64,000 bases of DNA. Origin: Teichococcus coralli (lineage in GTDB: Bacteria; Pseudomonadota; Alphaproteobacteria; Acetobacterales; Acetobacteraceae). The stretch lies in assembly GCF_009829925.1 (NCBI RefSeq), contig NZ_SNVJ01000008.1:100924-164923 (forward strand), given 5' to 3'. This document shows, piece after piece, positions 25,362 through 33,810 of this stretch. Position numbers and translations under genes: made by a program. Within the stretch, counting starts at the first letter, position 1, and each line of letters begins with the position of its first letter. Under the pieces are notes generated by a model. It saw only the letters and a program-made list of their open reading frames with translations. It searched no databases and was not told the origin of the DNA.

Positions 25362-25545
25362 CCTCCCCCCCCACCACTCCAGGCCTTTCGCCCTCTTCGC
25401 GGCCGCTGACGCCGTCGGCTCGGGCGTCACCCTCGCCTGCCGTCCCTTGGGCGCTCCGACCCAGTTCCCTGGGTCATCCGGATCCACCCACTCGCCAGAT
25501 CGGAATAGGATGGCGCCGGAACGCCGACACGAAGGGAACCGCCTG

Positions 25546-26742
25546 ATGAGTCACGACCTCCTGCTGCGCAATGTCCGCCCACTGGGCGGCGCCGCCACCG
25601 ACCTTCTGGTGCGTCGCGGCCGCATCGTCGCGTTGGAGGGCTCGGAGCCTGCACCGGAACTGGCGGTGGAGGACGGCGCCGGCGCCCTGGTGATTCCCGG
25701 CCTGGTCGAAGCGCATACCCATCTCGACAAGTCGCTCTGGGGCATGGGCTGGCGCAGGCATCAGGCCGGGCCGCGCCTGATCGACAAGATCGAGACGGAG
25801 CGGCGGCTGAAGAAGGAGTGGGACATCGATCCGGCGCGGCAGTCGGCGCGTCAGGCGGTCCAGTCACTGCGCATGGGCACCACGCATATCCGCAGCCATG
25901 TGGATGTGGACGACGCCGTGGGCCTCGCCGGCATGGAGGGCGTGCTGGCGACCAGGGAAGCCTATGCGGAGGTCATGGACATCGAGACGGTCGCCTTCCC
26001 GCAATCGGGCGTGATGGTCCGTCCCGGCGTGGCCGCGCTGATGGAGCAGGCCATGCGCATGGGCGCCGATGTGGTCGGCGGGCTGGATCCCTGCGCCATC
26101 GACCGTGACCCGAAGGGTCATCTCGATCTGGTCTTCGGCCTGGCGGAGCGCTTCGGCAAGCCGGTGGACATCCACCTGCACGAGCCTGGCCAGCTCGGCT
26201 GCTTCTCGCTGGAGCTGATCATCGAGCGCACGCGGGCGCTCGGCATGAAGGGGCAGGTGACGGTCAGCCATGCCTTCTGCCTGGGAGATCCGGATGCCGG
26301 GCTGGTCAATCCCTTGCTGGAGCAGATCGCCGCGTTGGATATCGCCATCGCCACCACCGCTCCGGCCAGCCGCCCGGTGCCCGCCGCCGCCACGCTGCGC
26401 CGCATGGGCATCCGCCTCTGTGCCGGCTCGGACGGCATCCGCGACACCTGGGGCCCCTACGGCAATGCCGACATGCTGGAGCGCGCCATGCTGCTTGGCC
26501 TGCGCAACAACTTCCGCCGCGACGAGGAGGTGGAGCTGGCGCTGGACATCTGCACCACAGGCGGCGCGGCTGTGATGGGCCTGCGCGACTACGGGCTGGC
26601 GCCTGGCTGCCAGGCCGACTTCGTGCTGGTGGAGGCGGAGAGCCTGGCGGAAGCCGTCGCCGCCCGCCCGCCGCGCAAGCTGGTGGTCAAGCGCGGCCGC
26701 GTGGTGGCGCGTGACGGCGTCGCGCTGGTCGAGGCGCCCTGA
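25546..26742 (+). CDS. Amidohydrolase family protein (cytosine deaminase / AtzC-like)
   Basis: This 398-residue metal-dependent hydrolase of the amidohydrolase superfamily probably acts on a nitrogen heterocycle or cyclic amide, like cytosine deaminase or N-isopropylammelide hydrolase. Metal-binding motifs are present: HTHLDKS near residue 62, DIHLHEPG near 215, VSHAFCLGD near 240 and AGSDGIRDTWGPYGNADM near 290, a combination typical of the CodA/AtzC clade. I chose ATG 25546, preceded by GAAGGGAA, because the conserved MSHDLLLRNVRPLGG begins there, although the frame is open back to 25333. It is the first chromosomal gene right of the mobile element. The exact substrate is unknown. Confidence 0.88.
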   Translation: MSHDLLLRNVRPLGGAATDLLVRRGRIVALEGSEPAPELAVEDGAGALVIPGLVEAHTHLDKSLWGMGWRRHQAGPRLIDKIETERRLKKEWDIDPARQSARQAVQSLRMGTTHIRSHVDVDDAVGLAGMEGVLATREAYAEVMDIETVAFPQSGVMVRPGVAALMEQAMRMGADVVGGLDPCAIDRDPKGHLDLVFGLAERFGKPVDIHLHEPGQLGCFSLELIIERTRALGMKGQVTVSHAFCLGDPDAGLVNPLLEQIAALDIAIATTAPASRPVPAAATLRRMGIRLCAGSDGIRDTWGPYGNADMLERAMLLGLRNNFRRDEEVELALDICTTGGAAVMGLRDYGLAPGCQADFVLVEAESLAEAVAARPPRKLVVKRGRVVARDGVALVEAP

Positions 26743-26767
26743 TCGTCTGCCGGTTGGCGCCCCGCCG

Positions 26768-27334
26768 TCACTCGGCGCGCGCGGGATTCCGCGTTTCCCT
26801 GCCCGCCATGCGCGCCAGCACATCGCTCCGCCCGGTGACGCGGTGTGCCAGCGCCATGGCGATGTGTCCGGACACCAGCACGAGCATCGTCCAGGCCAGC
26901 AGCCCATGCGCGGCGTTGGCCGGGCCGATCAACGCTTCCACCCGCCCTTCGAAGCCCGCCATCAGCGGAACTCCGAATGGCGCGAAGGCGCGGCCCGAGC
27001 TGTACTGGCGCAGCAGGGCCAGCGCGGGAACCGTCACCATCAGCCCATAGAGCGCGAAATGACCCGTCCGGGCTGCCCAGCCCGGCCAGCCATCGCCGTA
27101 GGGAGGCCGTCGCCGCAGATTGAGGAGGCTCCAGCCACCGCGCAGCAGCACGAGCAACAGGAGCAAGGTTCCCACGCCGCCGTGGCTGCCGACCATGAAG
27201 GCCGTCAGCGGCGAGCGGCCGAACGCCAGGCGCATGCCCATCGCCGCGAACTGCCAGGCGAACAGCAGGGCCATGCCCCAGTGCAGGCCGCGGCTGACAA
27301 GACCATAACGTGAAGCTGTGTCGCGCCATTGCAC
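26768..27334 (-). CDS. Cytochrome b561 family membrane protein
   Basis: This is a four-helix haem b membrane protein that passes electrons in the inner membrane. The family start QWRDTASRYGLVSRGLHWGM is present, followed by hydrophobic helices with the haem-ligand histidines: LHW near residue 17, SHGGVG near 47, ARTGHFALYGLM near 89 and AHGLLAWTMLVLVSGHIAMA near 144-158. I chose GTG 27334 because family members begin one residue before QWR and GTGAGG lies upstream; an ATG at 27406 would add 24 unconserved residues. It converges with the amidohydrolase gene and has no clear operon partner. Confidence 0.88.
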   Translation of the reverse strand: MQWRDTASRYGLVSRGLHWGMALLFAWQFAAMGMRLAFGRSPLTAFMVGSHGGVGTLLLLLVLLRGGWSLLNLRRRPPYGDGWPGWAARTGHFALYGLMVTVPALALLRQYSSGRAFAPFGVPLMAGFEGRVEALIGPANAAHGLLAWTMLVLVSGHIAMALAHRVTGRSDVLARMAGRETRNPARAE

Positions 27335-27467
27335 GGCCGGAACCTCACCGTTCCCCGAAACAGGCCCAGCACCTGCCTGAAATGAGAAAGATTCGCAATC
27401 GGACATGCACTCCGGCCGGGTTCAAGCCGGTGTAGCCCGCCGCGGTGCCTACCCGGGGGCCTCGCCG

Positions 27468-28016
27468 CTAGTCCGCTCCTGCCGGTAGCGGCCTCGTGCC
27501 GCGGAGGTCGTCGGGCGGATTGCCGGCCGGTGCGCCGAGCGGCTGCCCGCAGGTGGCCCGCCAGTGCTGGAGCGCCCAGCGCACGGAGGGAAAGGCGATC
27601 TCCTCCCAGGGGATGTCATCCCAGCCGAAGAGCCGCACCTCCAGGCTTTCCGGTCCGGCCGACCAGCCCGGCTCAGCCAGTCGGCCGCGAAAGATCACCT
27701 GCACTTGGCCGATTCGCGCGATGGAGAACACCGCCAGGATCCCCTCGAGCCGGACACGGGCGCGCGCCTCTTCCCACACCTCGCGCGTGGCGCCTTCCTG
27801 CACAGTCTCCCCGAGCTCCATGTAGCCGGCCGGCAGGGTCCAGAAGCCGGCGCGGGGGGCGATGGCGCGGCGGCAGAGCAGCACCTGCCCCGCCTCCTCC
27901 ACCACGGCACCCACGACGACCTTGGGGTTCTCGTAGGCGACGAAGCCGCAATCGGAGCAGACCAGCCGCTCACGGTCATCGCCTTCGGGGATGCTGCGCC
28001 GGAAGCGGTCGGACAT
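27468..28016 (-). CDS. Nudix hydrolase with N-terminal zinc ribbon
   Basis: This hydrolase cleaves a nucleoside diphosphate linked to another group. The Nudix box is visible as GYMELGETVQEGATREVWEE (about residues 66-85). The N-terminus has a CSDCGFVAYENPKVVVGAVV segment, a partial zinc ribbon like that of NudC-type NADH pyrophosphatases, though only one CxxC pair is seen. I chose ATG 28016 (MSDRFRRSIPEGDD); a GTG at 28040 is also in frame. It is the last gene of def-fmt-truA-nudix, 39 bases after truA. The true substrate is not predictable. Confidence 0.9.
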   Translation of the reverse strand: MSDRFRRSIPEGDDRERLVCSDCGFVAYENPKVVVGAVVEEAGQVLLCRRAIAPRAGFWTLPAGYMELGETVQEGATREVWEEARARVRLEGILAVFSIARIGQVQVIFRGRLAEPGWSAGPESLEVRLFGWDDIPWEEIAFPSVRWALQHWRATCGQPLGAPAGNPPDDLRGTRPLPAGAD

Positions 28017-28055
28017 GGCCACAGGGTGCGGCGAGGCCACGGCCGCCGCAAGCCC

Positions 28056-28817
28056 TTACTGCCAGTCGATGCGCTCCGGATAACGCGCGAAGAGGAAGGT
28101 CAGGCCTTCCGGCGGCGCGGTCTGCCCGGCCGCGGTGCGGTCTCGCCCTTCCAGCAACGCGCGCGGCCAGGAAACCGGCTGCCGCCCGAAACCCACCTCC
28201 ACCAGCGTGCCCACGAGGTTGCGGACCTGGTGGTGCAGGAAGGAACGCGCCTCCGTCTCCACCGTGATCTCCTCGCCCCGGCGCGTGACCTCCAGCCGGT
28301 CGAGCGTGCGCAGCGCGTCCTTGGCCTGGCAGGCGGCGGCGCGGAAGGCCGAAAAATCGTGGCGCCCCAGAAGTCCCTGTGCCGCCGCGTGCATGGCCGC
28401 CGCGTCCAGCGGCGGCGCGACATGCCAGACGCGCCCGGCCTCCAGCGCCGGCCGGGCGCGGCGGTTCAGGATGCGGTAGCGATAGCCCCGCTTGATGCAG
28501 GAGAAGCGGGCGAACCAGTCCGCCGGCGCCCGCGCGGCGCGGACCACGGAAACCGGATGCGGCCGGCTGTGGAAGTTCAGCGCCTCGCGCAACCGCTCGG
28601 GCGGCAGGTCCCGCGCCAGGTCGAGCTGCACCACCTGCCCCAGGGCATGCACGCCGGCATCCGTGCGGCCGGAGGCCATCATGCGCGCCGGCACGCCGCC
28701 GTTCAGCGGCGCCGCCGCCTCCTCCAGCACCTGCTGGACCGAAAGCCCGCCATGCTGCCGCTGCCAACCCACGAAGGGCGCGCCGTCATATTCCACCAGC
28801 AAGGCGTAGCGCGGCAC
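28056..28817 (-). CDS. truA: tRNA pseudouridine(38-40) synthase TruA
   Basis: TruA converts uridines 38-40 of the tRNA anticodon stem to pseudouridine in the cytoplasm. The 253-residue protein has the opening RYALLVEYDGAPFVGWQRQ, the catalytic Asp in ASGRTDAGVHALGQV near residue 52, the conserved LNFHSRPHPVSV and the C-terminal ARSFLHHQVRNLVGTLVEVG, with normal length. The start is GTG at 28817, 5 bases after the fmt stop, so it is co-transcribed with def and fmt, a frequent arrangement of translation genes in alphaproteobacteria. Confidence 0.96.
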   Translation of the reverse strand: MPRYALLVEYDGAPFVGWQRQHGGLSVQQVLEEAAAPLNGGVPARMMASGRTDAGVHALGQVVQLDLARDLPPERLREALNFHSRPHPVSVVRAARAPADWFARFSCIKRGYRYRILNRRARPALEAGRVWHVAPPLDAAAMHAAAQGLLGRHDFSAFRAAACQAKDALRTLDRLEVTRRGEEITVETEARSFLHHQVRNLVGTLVEVGFGRQPVSWPRALLEGRDRTAAGQTAPPEGLTFLFARYPERIDWQ

Positions 28818-28822
28818 GGCGC

Positions 28823-29743
28823 TCAGCCCAGCACCGCGCCCGACGGCAGGGCGTAGCCGCGCAGGAAGGCGGTGGCCTCCATGGCGCCGCGCCCGGCGCG
28901 CTGCAGGCGGAGCAGGCGCAGCGCCCCATCCCCGCAGGCGATGCGTGGCGCCTCATCCAGCACCGTGCCCGGCGCGGCGGTCACGGGAAGCGGCTCGGGC
29001 GTGGCCTCCAGCACGCGGATCGTCTCGCCGCCATGCGAGAAGAAGGTGCCGGGCCAGGGGTTCAGCGCACGGATGCGGCGGTCCAGGACAGCGGCGCTCT
29101 CCCGCCAGTCCAGCCGGCCATCCTCCTTGGCGAGCTTGGGTGCGTAGGTCACGCCCTCCTCCGGCTGCGGCCGTGCAGGCGGGTTCTCGGCCAGCGCCCG
29201 CAGGATCAGGCTCGCGCCCAGTCCGGCCAGCGCGTCATGGACCGCCGGGGTGCCGTCACGTGGCCCGATCGGCACCCGCCCGGCGAGCAGCATGGGGCCG
29301 GTATCCAGCCCCTCTTCCATCTGCATGATGGTGACGCCGGTCTCGGCATCCCCGGCCAGGAGGGCAGCCTGGATCGGCCCGGCACCGCGCCATCGCGGCA
29401 GCAGCGAGGCATGGATGTTGAGGCAGCCCCGCCGCGGCGTTCGCAACATGGCGGCGGGCAGGATCAGGCCGTAAGCCGCAACCACCGCGGCATCCAGGCC
29501 AAGCGCGGCGAAGGCGGCGTGCTCCGCCTCGTCGCGCCGGAGGCGAACGGGGTTCCGCACGGGTAGGCCGAGCTCCAGCGCCGCGCGGTGCACGGCGCAG
29601 GGCGTCTCCTTGTGCCCGCGCCCGGAGGGCCGGGGCGGCTGCGTGTAGACGGCCGCGATCTCGTGCCCGGCCCCGTGCAGCGCCCGCAGCGCCGGTACGG
29701 CGAAGTCGGGGCTGCCCATGAAGGCCAGGCGCAGCGGGGTCAT
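28823..29743 (-). CDS. fmt: Methionyl-tRNA formyltransferase
   Basis: Fmt adds a formyl group from 10-formyltetrahydrofolate to initiator Met-tRNA. The 306-residue protein shows the family opening [18 protein letters not shown] and the catalytic region [20 protein letters not shown], with the Asn-His pair near 107-109 and DTGPMLL near 145, followed by the C-terminal tRNA-binding beta-barrel ([15 protein letters not shown]). It overlaps the def stop by 4 bases (ATGA), so deformylase and formyltransferase are coupled, the usual pairing of the formyl-methionine cycle. Confidence 0.97.
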   Translation of the reverse strand: MTPLRLAFMGSPDFAVPALRALHGAGHEIAAVYTQPPRPSGRGHKETPCAVHRAALELGLPVRNPVRLRRDEAEHAAFAALGLDAAVVAAYGLILPAAMLRTPRRGCLNIHASLLPRWRGAGPIQAALLAGDAETGVTIMQMEEGLDTGPMLLAGRVPIGPRDGTPAVHDALAGLGASLILRALAENPPARPQPEEGVTYAPKLAKEDGRLDWRESAAVLDRRIRALNPWPGTFFSHGGETIRVLEATPEPLPVTAAPGTVLDEAPRIACGDGALRLLRLQRAGRGAMEATAFLRGYALPSGAVLG

Positions 29744-30273
29744 GCCTCGTCCCGCCCCTTGGACTTCAGCTCCTTGGCCAGGCGGCGCAGCAGCATGTTC
29801 CGCTTCAACGCCGAGATGTGGTCCACGAAGAGCACGCCGTTCAGGTGATCGATCTCGTGCTGGATGCAGGTGGCGAGCAGCCCCTCCGCCATGCGTTCCT
29901 GCTTCGCGCCTTCCAGGTCATGCCAGCGCACCTTCACCTGCGCCGGGCGCGTCACGTCGGCATACTGGTTGGGCAGGGAAAGGCAGCCCTCCTCCCGCGT
30001 CGCCAGATCAGTGCTCGCGGCGACGATCTCGGGGTTCACCATGATCAGCGGCTCCGGCTTCTCGTCCGGCTGCAGGTCGATCACCACCAGGCGCAGCAGG
30101 CTGCCGATCTGCGGCGCCGCGAGGCCGATGCCCGGCGCCTTGTACATGGTGGCCAGCATGCGGGGGGCCAGGGCGCGCACCGTGTCGGTGTCGCCAGCGC
30201 CAACGGGGCGCGCCTTGGCGCGCAGCCGCGCATCGGGCACCAGGAGAATGGGCATCAGGTCAGTGTCGGGCAT
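29740..30273 (-). CDS. def: Peptide deformylase
   Basis: Deformylase removes the formyl group from the N-terminus of new proteins. All three family motifs are visible: [10 protein letters not shown] (motif 1), EEGCLSLP (motif 2, metal Cys) and QHEIDHLNG (motif 3, HExxH-type metal and catalytic residues). From ATG 30273 ([20 protein letters not shown]) it has 177 residues, the normal size; the frame extends further upstream to 30363 without conserved sequence. It is the first gene of def-fmt-truA-nudix and is divergent from the hsp20 gene. Confidence 0.96.
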   Translation of the reverse strand: MPDTDLMPILLVPDARLRAKARPVGAGDTDTVRALAPRMLATMYKAPGIGLAAPQIGSLLRLVVIDLQPDEKPEPLIMVNPEIVAASTDLATREEGCLSLPNQYADVTRPAQVKVRWHDLEGAKQERMAEGLLATCIQHEIDHLNGVLFVDHISALKRNMLLRRLAKELKSKGRDEA

Positions 30274-30339
30274 GGAAAGGGTGCTGTAGCCGCCGCGCCC
30301 GGCGCCATCAACTGCCTTGGCCGCCCGCCCGCCGCGCCC

Positions 30340-30369
30340 CTTGCATACCTGCCGGGATTGCACAATTTA
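30340..30369 (+). promoter_or_regulatory. Heat-shock (RpoH)-like promoter upstream of hsp20
   Basis: CTTG at 30340-30343, preceded by CCC, and CACAATTTA at 30361-30369 are separated by 17 bases. This matches the layout of sigma-32 promoters (CCCTTGAA, 13-17 bp, CCCATNTA) better than a sigma-70 promoter. It lies 68 bases upstream of the hsp20 start on the right strand. The match is by eye, and the -10 half is imperfect. Confidence 0.45.
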
Positions 30370-30436
30370 TGGACCCAGGCAGGGTGCTTCGGGTCCTGCC
30401 GCAGGCTCGCTCGATTCTGAGGAGTTCCGCTCCGCC

Positions 30437-30913
30437 ATGTCTCGTTCCTCGCTTTTCGGTTCGCCCCTTTTTCTTGGCTTCGATCATCTGGAACAGATGC
30501 TCGACCGCGTCGCCAAGAACGCCGACGGCTATCCGCCCTACAACATTGAACAAACAGGCGAGAACCGCCTCCGGATCACCCTGGCTGTTGCCGGCTTCAG
30601 CATGGACGACCTGCAGATCACGCAGGAAGACAATCAGCTGGTGGTTCGCGGCAGGCAGCGGGAGGAGCCCGAAGGGCGTGTCTTCCTGCACCGTGGCATC
30701 GCCGCGCGGCAGTTCCAGCGTGCCTTCGTGCTTGCGGAGGGGATCGACGTCGAAGGCGCCTGGCTCGACAACGGCCTCCTGCACATCGACCTGAAGCGCC
30801 CTCAACCCGAGGTGCGGGTGAAGGCGATCCATATCGGCACCCGTGGAGCCCAGGGCGGCCGGCCGCTGGTCCAGCGCGACACCGTCGACGAAGGTGCCTC
30901 AACGGCAGGGTAA
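30437..30913 (+). CDS. Small heat-shock protein Hsp20
   Basis: This 158-residue alpha-crystallin-type chaperone binds unfolding proteins under heat stress. It begins MSRSSLFGSPLFLGFDHLEQ, the usual N-terminus of alphaproteobacterial HspA/IbpA proteins, then a crystallin domain with YPPYNIEQTGENRLRITLAV, a central VVRGRQREEPEGRVFLHRGI and the GLLHIDLKRPQPE strand. A polar tail follows the domain. I chose ATG 30437 over the longer open frame because the conserved N-terminus starts there. An RpoH-like promoter lies upstream and a DUF1150 gene follows, the common partner of this type of Hsp20. Confidence 0.95.
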   Translation: MSRSSLFGSPLFLGFDHLEQMLDRVAKNADGYPPYNIEQTGENRLRITLAVAGFSMDDLQITQEDNQLVVRGRQREEPEGRVFLHRGIAARQFQRAFVLAEGIDVEGAWLDNGLLHIDLKRPQPEVRVKAIHIGTRGAQGGRPLVQRDTVDEGASTAG

Positions 30914-31111
30914 ACTTTCCCTCCCGTTCTTCATTCTGGATATGGATCTTTCGCAGAAGGGTCTGGCCCCGCGAGCCACCAAGAAATGGCTCGACCGGCC
31001 ATCGGCGGAATGCGCCGACGGAAGCGGAACGGAGAGAAGGCACATCAAGTCAAGAGGCTATGGCAATTCGCTGGGCTCGCTGAGCGGGACAGCACAAGGA
31101 GAATCCATGCC

Positions 31112-31354
31112 ATGAACAAGGAAGGCCCAACCCGCTCCTACACGGCCGCCGATGCGCTGCGCCAGCTCGCGCCGGCGGAGTGGGCGCGCTTCGGAGCGGA
31201 GCAGATCGCCTATATCCGGCCCGTCCTGGTGGATGGCAATCAGGCGGTCGCGATCCATGCCGCCGACGGCACGCAGATCGGCGCGGCGCCTGATGCGAAC
31301 CTCGCCACCGCCGCCATCCTGCAGCACGAGATGGTGCCCGTCCTGGTGCACTGA
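31112..31354 (+). CDS. DUF1150 family protein
   Basis: This 80-residue protein begins MNKEGPTRSYTAADALRQLA and contains LGAEQIAYIRPVLVDG-like sequence (FGAEQIAYIRPVLVDGNQAV) and a C-terminal HEMVPVLVH, the pattern of the DUF1150 family, whose genes often follow hsp20 in alphaproteobacteria. The function is unknown. The ATG at 31112 has AAGGAGAATCC upstream; an overlapping ATG five bases earlier stops at once. It lies 198 bases after hsp20 on the same strand and may share its heat-shock control. Confidence 0.88.
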   Translation: MNKEGPTRSYTAADALRQLAPAEWARFGAEQIAYIRPVLVDGNQAVAIHAADGTQIGAAPDANLATAAILQHEMVPVLVH

Positions 31355-31474
31355 GGGCGGAAGGGGGGGCAGTTCCGCGTTCGTGGAGCCGCCCCCTTCT
31401 CCACAGATTTCTTCCGTCGCCCCCCGCGCAAGGCGGTTGCCCTGCCCCTTCGGTGAGGCTAGATAGCCCCTGCG

Positions 31475-31550
<76 letters not shown>

Positions 31551-31661
31551 GCCCCCTCGCGCTCCCCCAGCATTCCGGACAGTCCCGTGCGCCGCAGGCG
31601 TTGAACGGGCCATGCCTTTGCCGGTGAAGCGGCCAGCCCGGCGAGGGCCGGCCTGCCTCGG

Positions 31662-32291
31662 TCAAGCGAGCGCCACCTCCATCCCACGCGCCACCGCCGG
31701 CCGTGCCATCATCCGCGCGTACCAGGCGGCCACCGCCGGAAAGGGGTCGAGACTGCCAAGATGGCGCTCATGCCGCCAGGCCCAGCCGAGGATGGCGAAA
31801 TCTGCGATGCTGGGCTCCCCTTCGGTCGCCACGAAGTCGCGGCCGGCCAGGCGCTTGTCCAGCACGCCGTAGAGGCGCTTCGTCTCGCTGCCGTAGCGCT
31901 CCAGTCCATAGTCCCGCGCCGGCCCCTCCGGGCGTGTGAGAAAGTGGTGATACTGCCCGGGCATGGGGCCGAAGCCGCCCATCTGCCACATCAGCCACTC
32001 CCAGACGACCACGCGGCCGCGCAGGTCCTTCGGCATGAAGCGGCTCGTCTTCTCCGCGAGGTAGAGCAGGATGGCGCCGGATTCAAAGATGCCGATGGGC
32101 TGCCCGTCCGGCCCCTCGTCGTCGATGATGGCGGGAATGCGGTTGTTGGGCGAGAACTTCAGGAATTCCGGATCGAACTGCTGGCCCTTGGTGATGTCCA
32201 CGACCTTCACCGTGTAGGGCAGTTCCATCTCCTCCAGGGCCACGCTGATCTTGCGGCCATTGGGGGTGTTCCAGGTGTAGAGGGTGATCAT
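31662..32291 (-). CDS. Glutathione S-transferase-like disulfide-bond oxidoreductase (YfcG/YghU type)
   Basis: This 209-residue protein has a thioredoxin-fold N-terminal domain starting MITLYTWNTPNGRKISVALE, with ITKGQQFDPEFLKFSPNNRI and PAIIDDE, the pattern of the Nu-class YfcG/YghU proteins rather than classical GSTs. The ESGAILLYLAEK segment completes the glutathione-binding part. The helical C-terminal domain contains WLMWQMGGFGPMPGQYHHF. Such enzymes use glutathione to reduce disulfides or peroxides in the cytoplasm. It follows tRNA-Thr on the opposite strand and gatB on the same strand, with no clear operon. Confidence 0.92.
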   Translation of the reverse strand: MITLYTWNTPNGRKISVALEEMELPYTVKVVDITKGQQFDPEFLKFSPNNRIPAIIDDEGPDGQPIGIFESGAILLYLAEKTSRFMPKDLRGRVVVWEWLMWQMGGFGPMPGQYHHFLTRPEGPARDYGLERYGSETKRLYGVLDKRLAGRDFVATEGEPSIADFAILGWAWRHERHLGSLDPFPAVAAWYARMMARPAVARGMEVALA

Positions 32292-32355
32292 GGGTGTGCG
32301 ACTCTCCCGGTCCTGCGGTCAGGACCGGGAGGGAAGCACGAACCTGCGCCGGGCG

Positions 32356-33810
32356 TCAGCCCGCCAGCTTCTGCTTCAGCAGATCGTTCACCAGGGCCGG
32401 GTTGCCCTTGCCCTGCATGGCCTTCATCGTCTGCCCGACGAAGAAGCCGAACAGCTTCTCCTTGCCCGAGCGGAATTCGGCCACCTTGTCGGCATTCCTG
32501 GCCATCACGTCGTCGATGACGGCTTCGATCGCGCCGGTATCCGTCACCTGCTTCAGGCCGCGCTCCTCAACGATGGCCGAGGGCGGCTTGCCGGTCTCGA
32601 ACATCGCCTCCAGCACCTCCTTGGCCAGCTTGCCGGAGAGCGTGCCGTCCTTGATGAGGTCGAGCAGGCTGCCGAGGTTCCCGGCGCTGACCGGCGAATC
32701 CCCGATCGAATGGCCGGTCCGGTTGAGTCCGGCGAAGAAGTCGCCCGTCACCCAGTTGGCGGCCATCTTCGGGTCGCGCCCCTTGGCCACCGCCTCGTAG
32801 AAGGCGGCGGTTTCCTTCTCCAGCGTCAGCACATGGGCGTCATAGGGCGTCAGCCCGAACTCGCCGACATAGCGGGCGCGGCGGGCGTCCGGCAGCTCCG
32901 GCAGGGCCGCTTCCAGCTCGTCCACCCAGGTCTGCTCCAGAACCAGCGGCGGCAGGTCGGGGTCGGGAAAGTAGCGGTAGTCGTGCGCGTCCTCCTTGGA
33001 GCGCATGGAGCGCGTCACGCCCCGCGTGGTGTCAAACAGGCGGGTCTCCTGCTCCACAACGCCGCCGGACTCCCACACTTCGATCTGCCGCCGGGCCTCC
33101 GCCTCCACCGCCTGCATGACGAAGCGGATGGAGTTGACGTTCTTCACCTCGCAGCGCGTGCGGAACCCCTCGCCCGCCTTGCGGACGGAGACGTTCACGT
33201 CGGCGCGCAGCGAGCCCTGCTCCATGTTGCCGTCGCAGGTGCCGAGGTAGCGCAGGATCTGCCGCAGCTTGGTCAGGTAGGCCCCCGCCTCCTCCGGCGA
33301 GCGCATGTCCGGCTCCGAGACGATCTCCATGAGAGCGACACCGGACCGGTTGAGGTCGATGTAGCTCTTGCTGGGGTGCTGGTCGTGCAGCGACTTGCCG
33401 GCGTCCTGCTCCAGGTGCAGGCGGGTGATGCCGACCATCTTGGTCGTGCCATCGGCCAGCTCGATCTCGATCTCGCCCTGACCGATCACAGGATGCTGGT
33501 ACTGGCTGATCTGGTAGCCCTGCGGCAGGTCGGCGTAGAAATAGTTCTTCCGGTCGAAGCGGGACCAGAGGTTGACCTGCGCCTTCAGCCCGAGCCCGGT
33601 GCGCACGGCCTGGGCCACGCATTCGCGGTTGATCACCGGCAGCATGCCGGGGAAGCCGGCATCGATGAAGCTGACCTGCGCGTTGGGCTCGGCGCCGAAC
33701 TCGGTCGCCGCGCCACTGAACAGCTTGGCCTGCGAGGTGACCTGCGCGTGCACCTCCAGCCCGATCACCAGTTCCCAGGGGCCGGTCTCGCCCTCGATCG
33801 TGTAGCTCAT
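32356..33810 (-). CDS. gatB: Asp/Glu-tRNA amidotransferase subunit B
   Basis: GatB binds misacylated Asp-tRNA(Asn) or Glu-tRNA(Gln), phosphorylates the side chain and passes it to the ammonia from GatA. The 484-residue protein opens with [20 protein letters not shown] and continues with [31 protein letters not shown] and [20 protein letters not shown], all family hallmarks. The C-terminal YqeY-like tail ends [20 protein letters not shown]. Its start overlaps the gatA stop (ATGA). Together with gatA and gatC it forms the minus-strand gatCAB operon and indicates transamidation-based Gln- and/or Asn-tRNA synthesis. Confidence 0.97.
   Translation of the reverse strand: MSYTIEGETGPWELVIGLEVHAQVTSQAKLFSGAATEFGAEPNAQVSFIDAGFPGMLPVINRECVAQAVRTGLGLKAQVNLWSRFDRKNYFYADLPQGYQISQYQHPVIGQGEIEIELADGTTKMVGITRLHLEQDAGKSLHDQHPSKSYIDLNRSGVALMEIVSEPDMRSPEEAGAYLTKLRQILRYLGTCDGNMEQGSLRADVNVSVRKAGEGFRTRCEVKNVNSIRFVMQAVEAEARRQIEVWESGGVVEQETRLFDTTRGVTRSMRSKEDAHDYRYFPDPDLPPLVLEQTWVDELEAALPELPDARRARYVGEFGLTPYDAHVLTLEKETAAFYEAVAKGRDPKMAANWVTGDFFAGLNRTGHSIGDSPVSAGNLGSLLDLIKDGTLSGKLAKEVLEAMFETGKPPSAIVEERGLKQVTDTGAIEAVIDDVMARNADKVAEFRSGKEKLFGFFVGQTMKAMQGKGNPALVNDLLKQKLAG

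Larger units (their letters stand above)
24963..25545. other. Non-coding right end of the element and leader of the amidohydrolase gene
   Basis: This 583-bp stretch shows no convincing gene; the open frames here are Arg/Pro-rich shadows. It holds the stem-loop at 25040-25082, a short hairpin ATTTTCCG/CGGAAAAT (25311-25318 and 25327-25334), a GC-rich inverted repeat around 25248-25260 (TCCGG/CCGGA) and the right att-like copy at 25348-25361. From about 25362 it is ordinary upstream sequence of the amidohydrolase gene, ending in a GAAGGGAA ribosome binding site at 25531-25538. Confidence 0.5.

Noticed and set aside
24963..25487. A 174-residue minus-strand frame upstream of rep
   Set aside because: It spans the hairpin and the right att-like repeat, is Arg/Pro/Ser-rich and has no ribosome binding site or family pattern.
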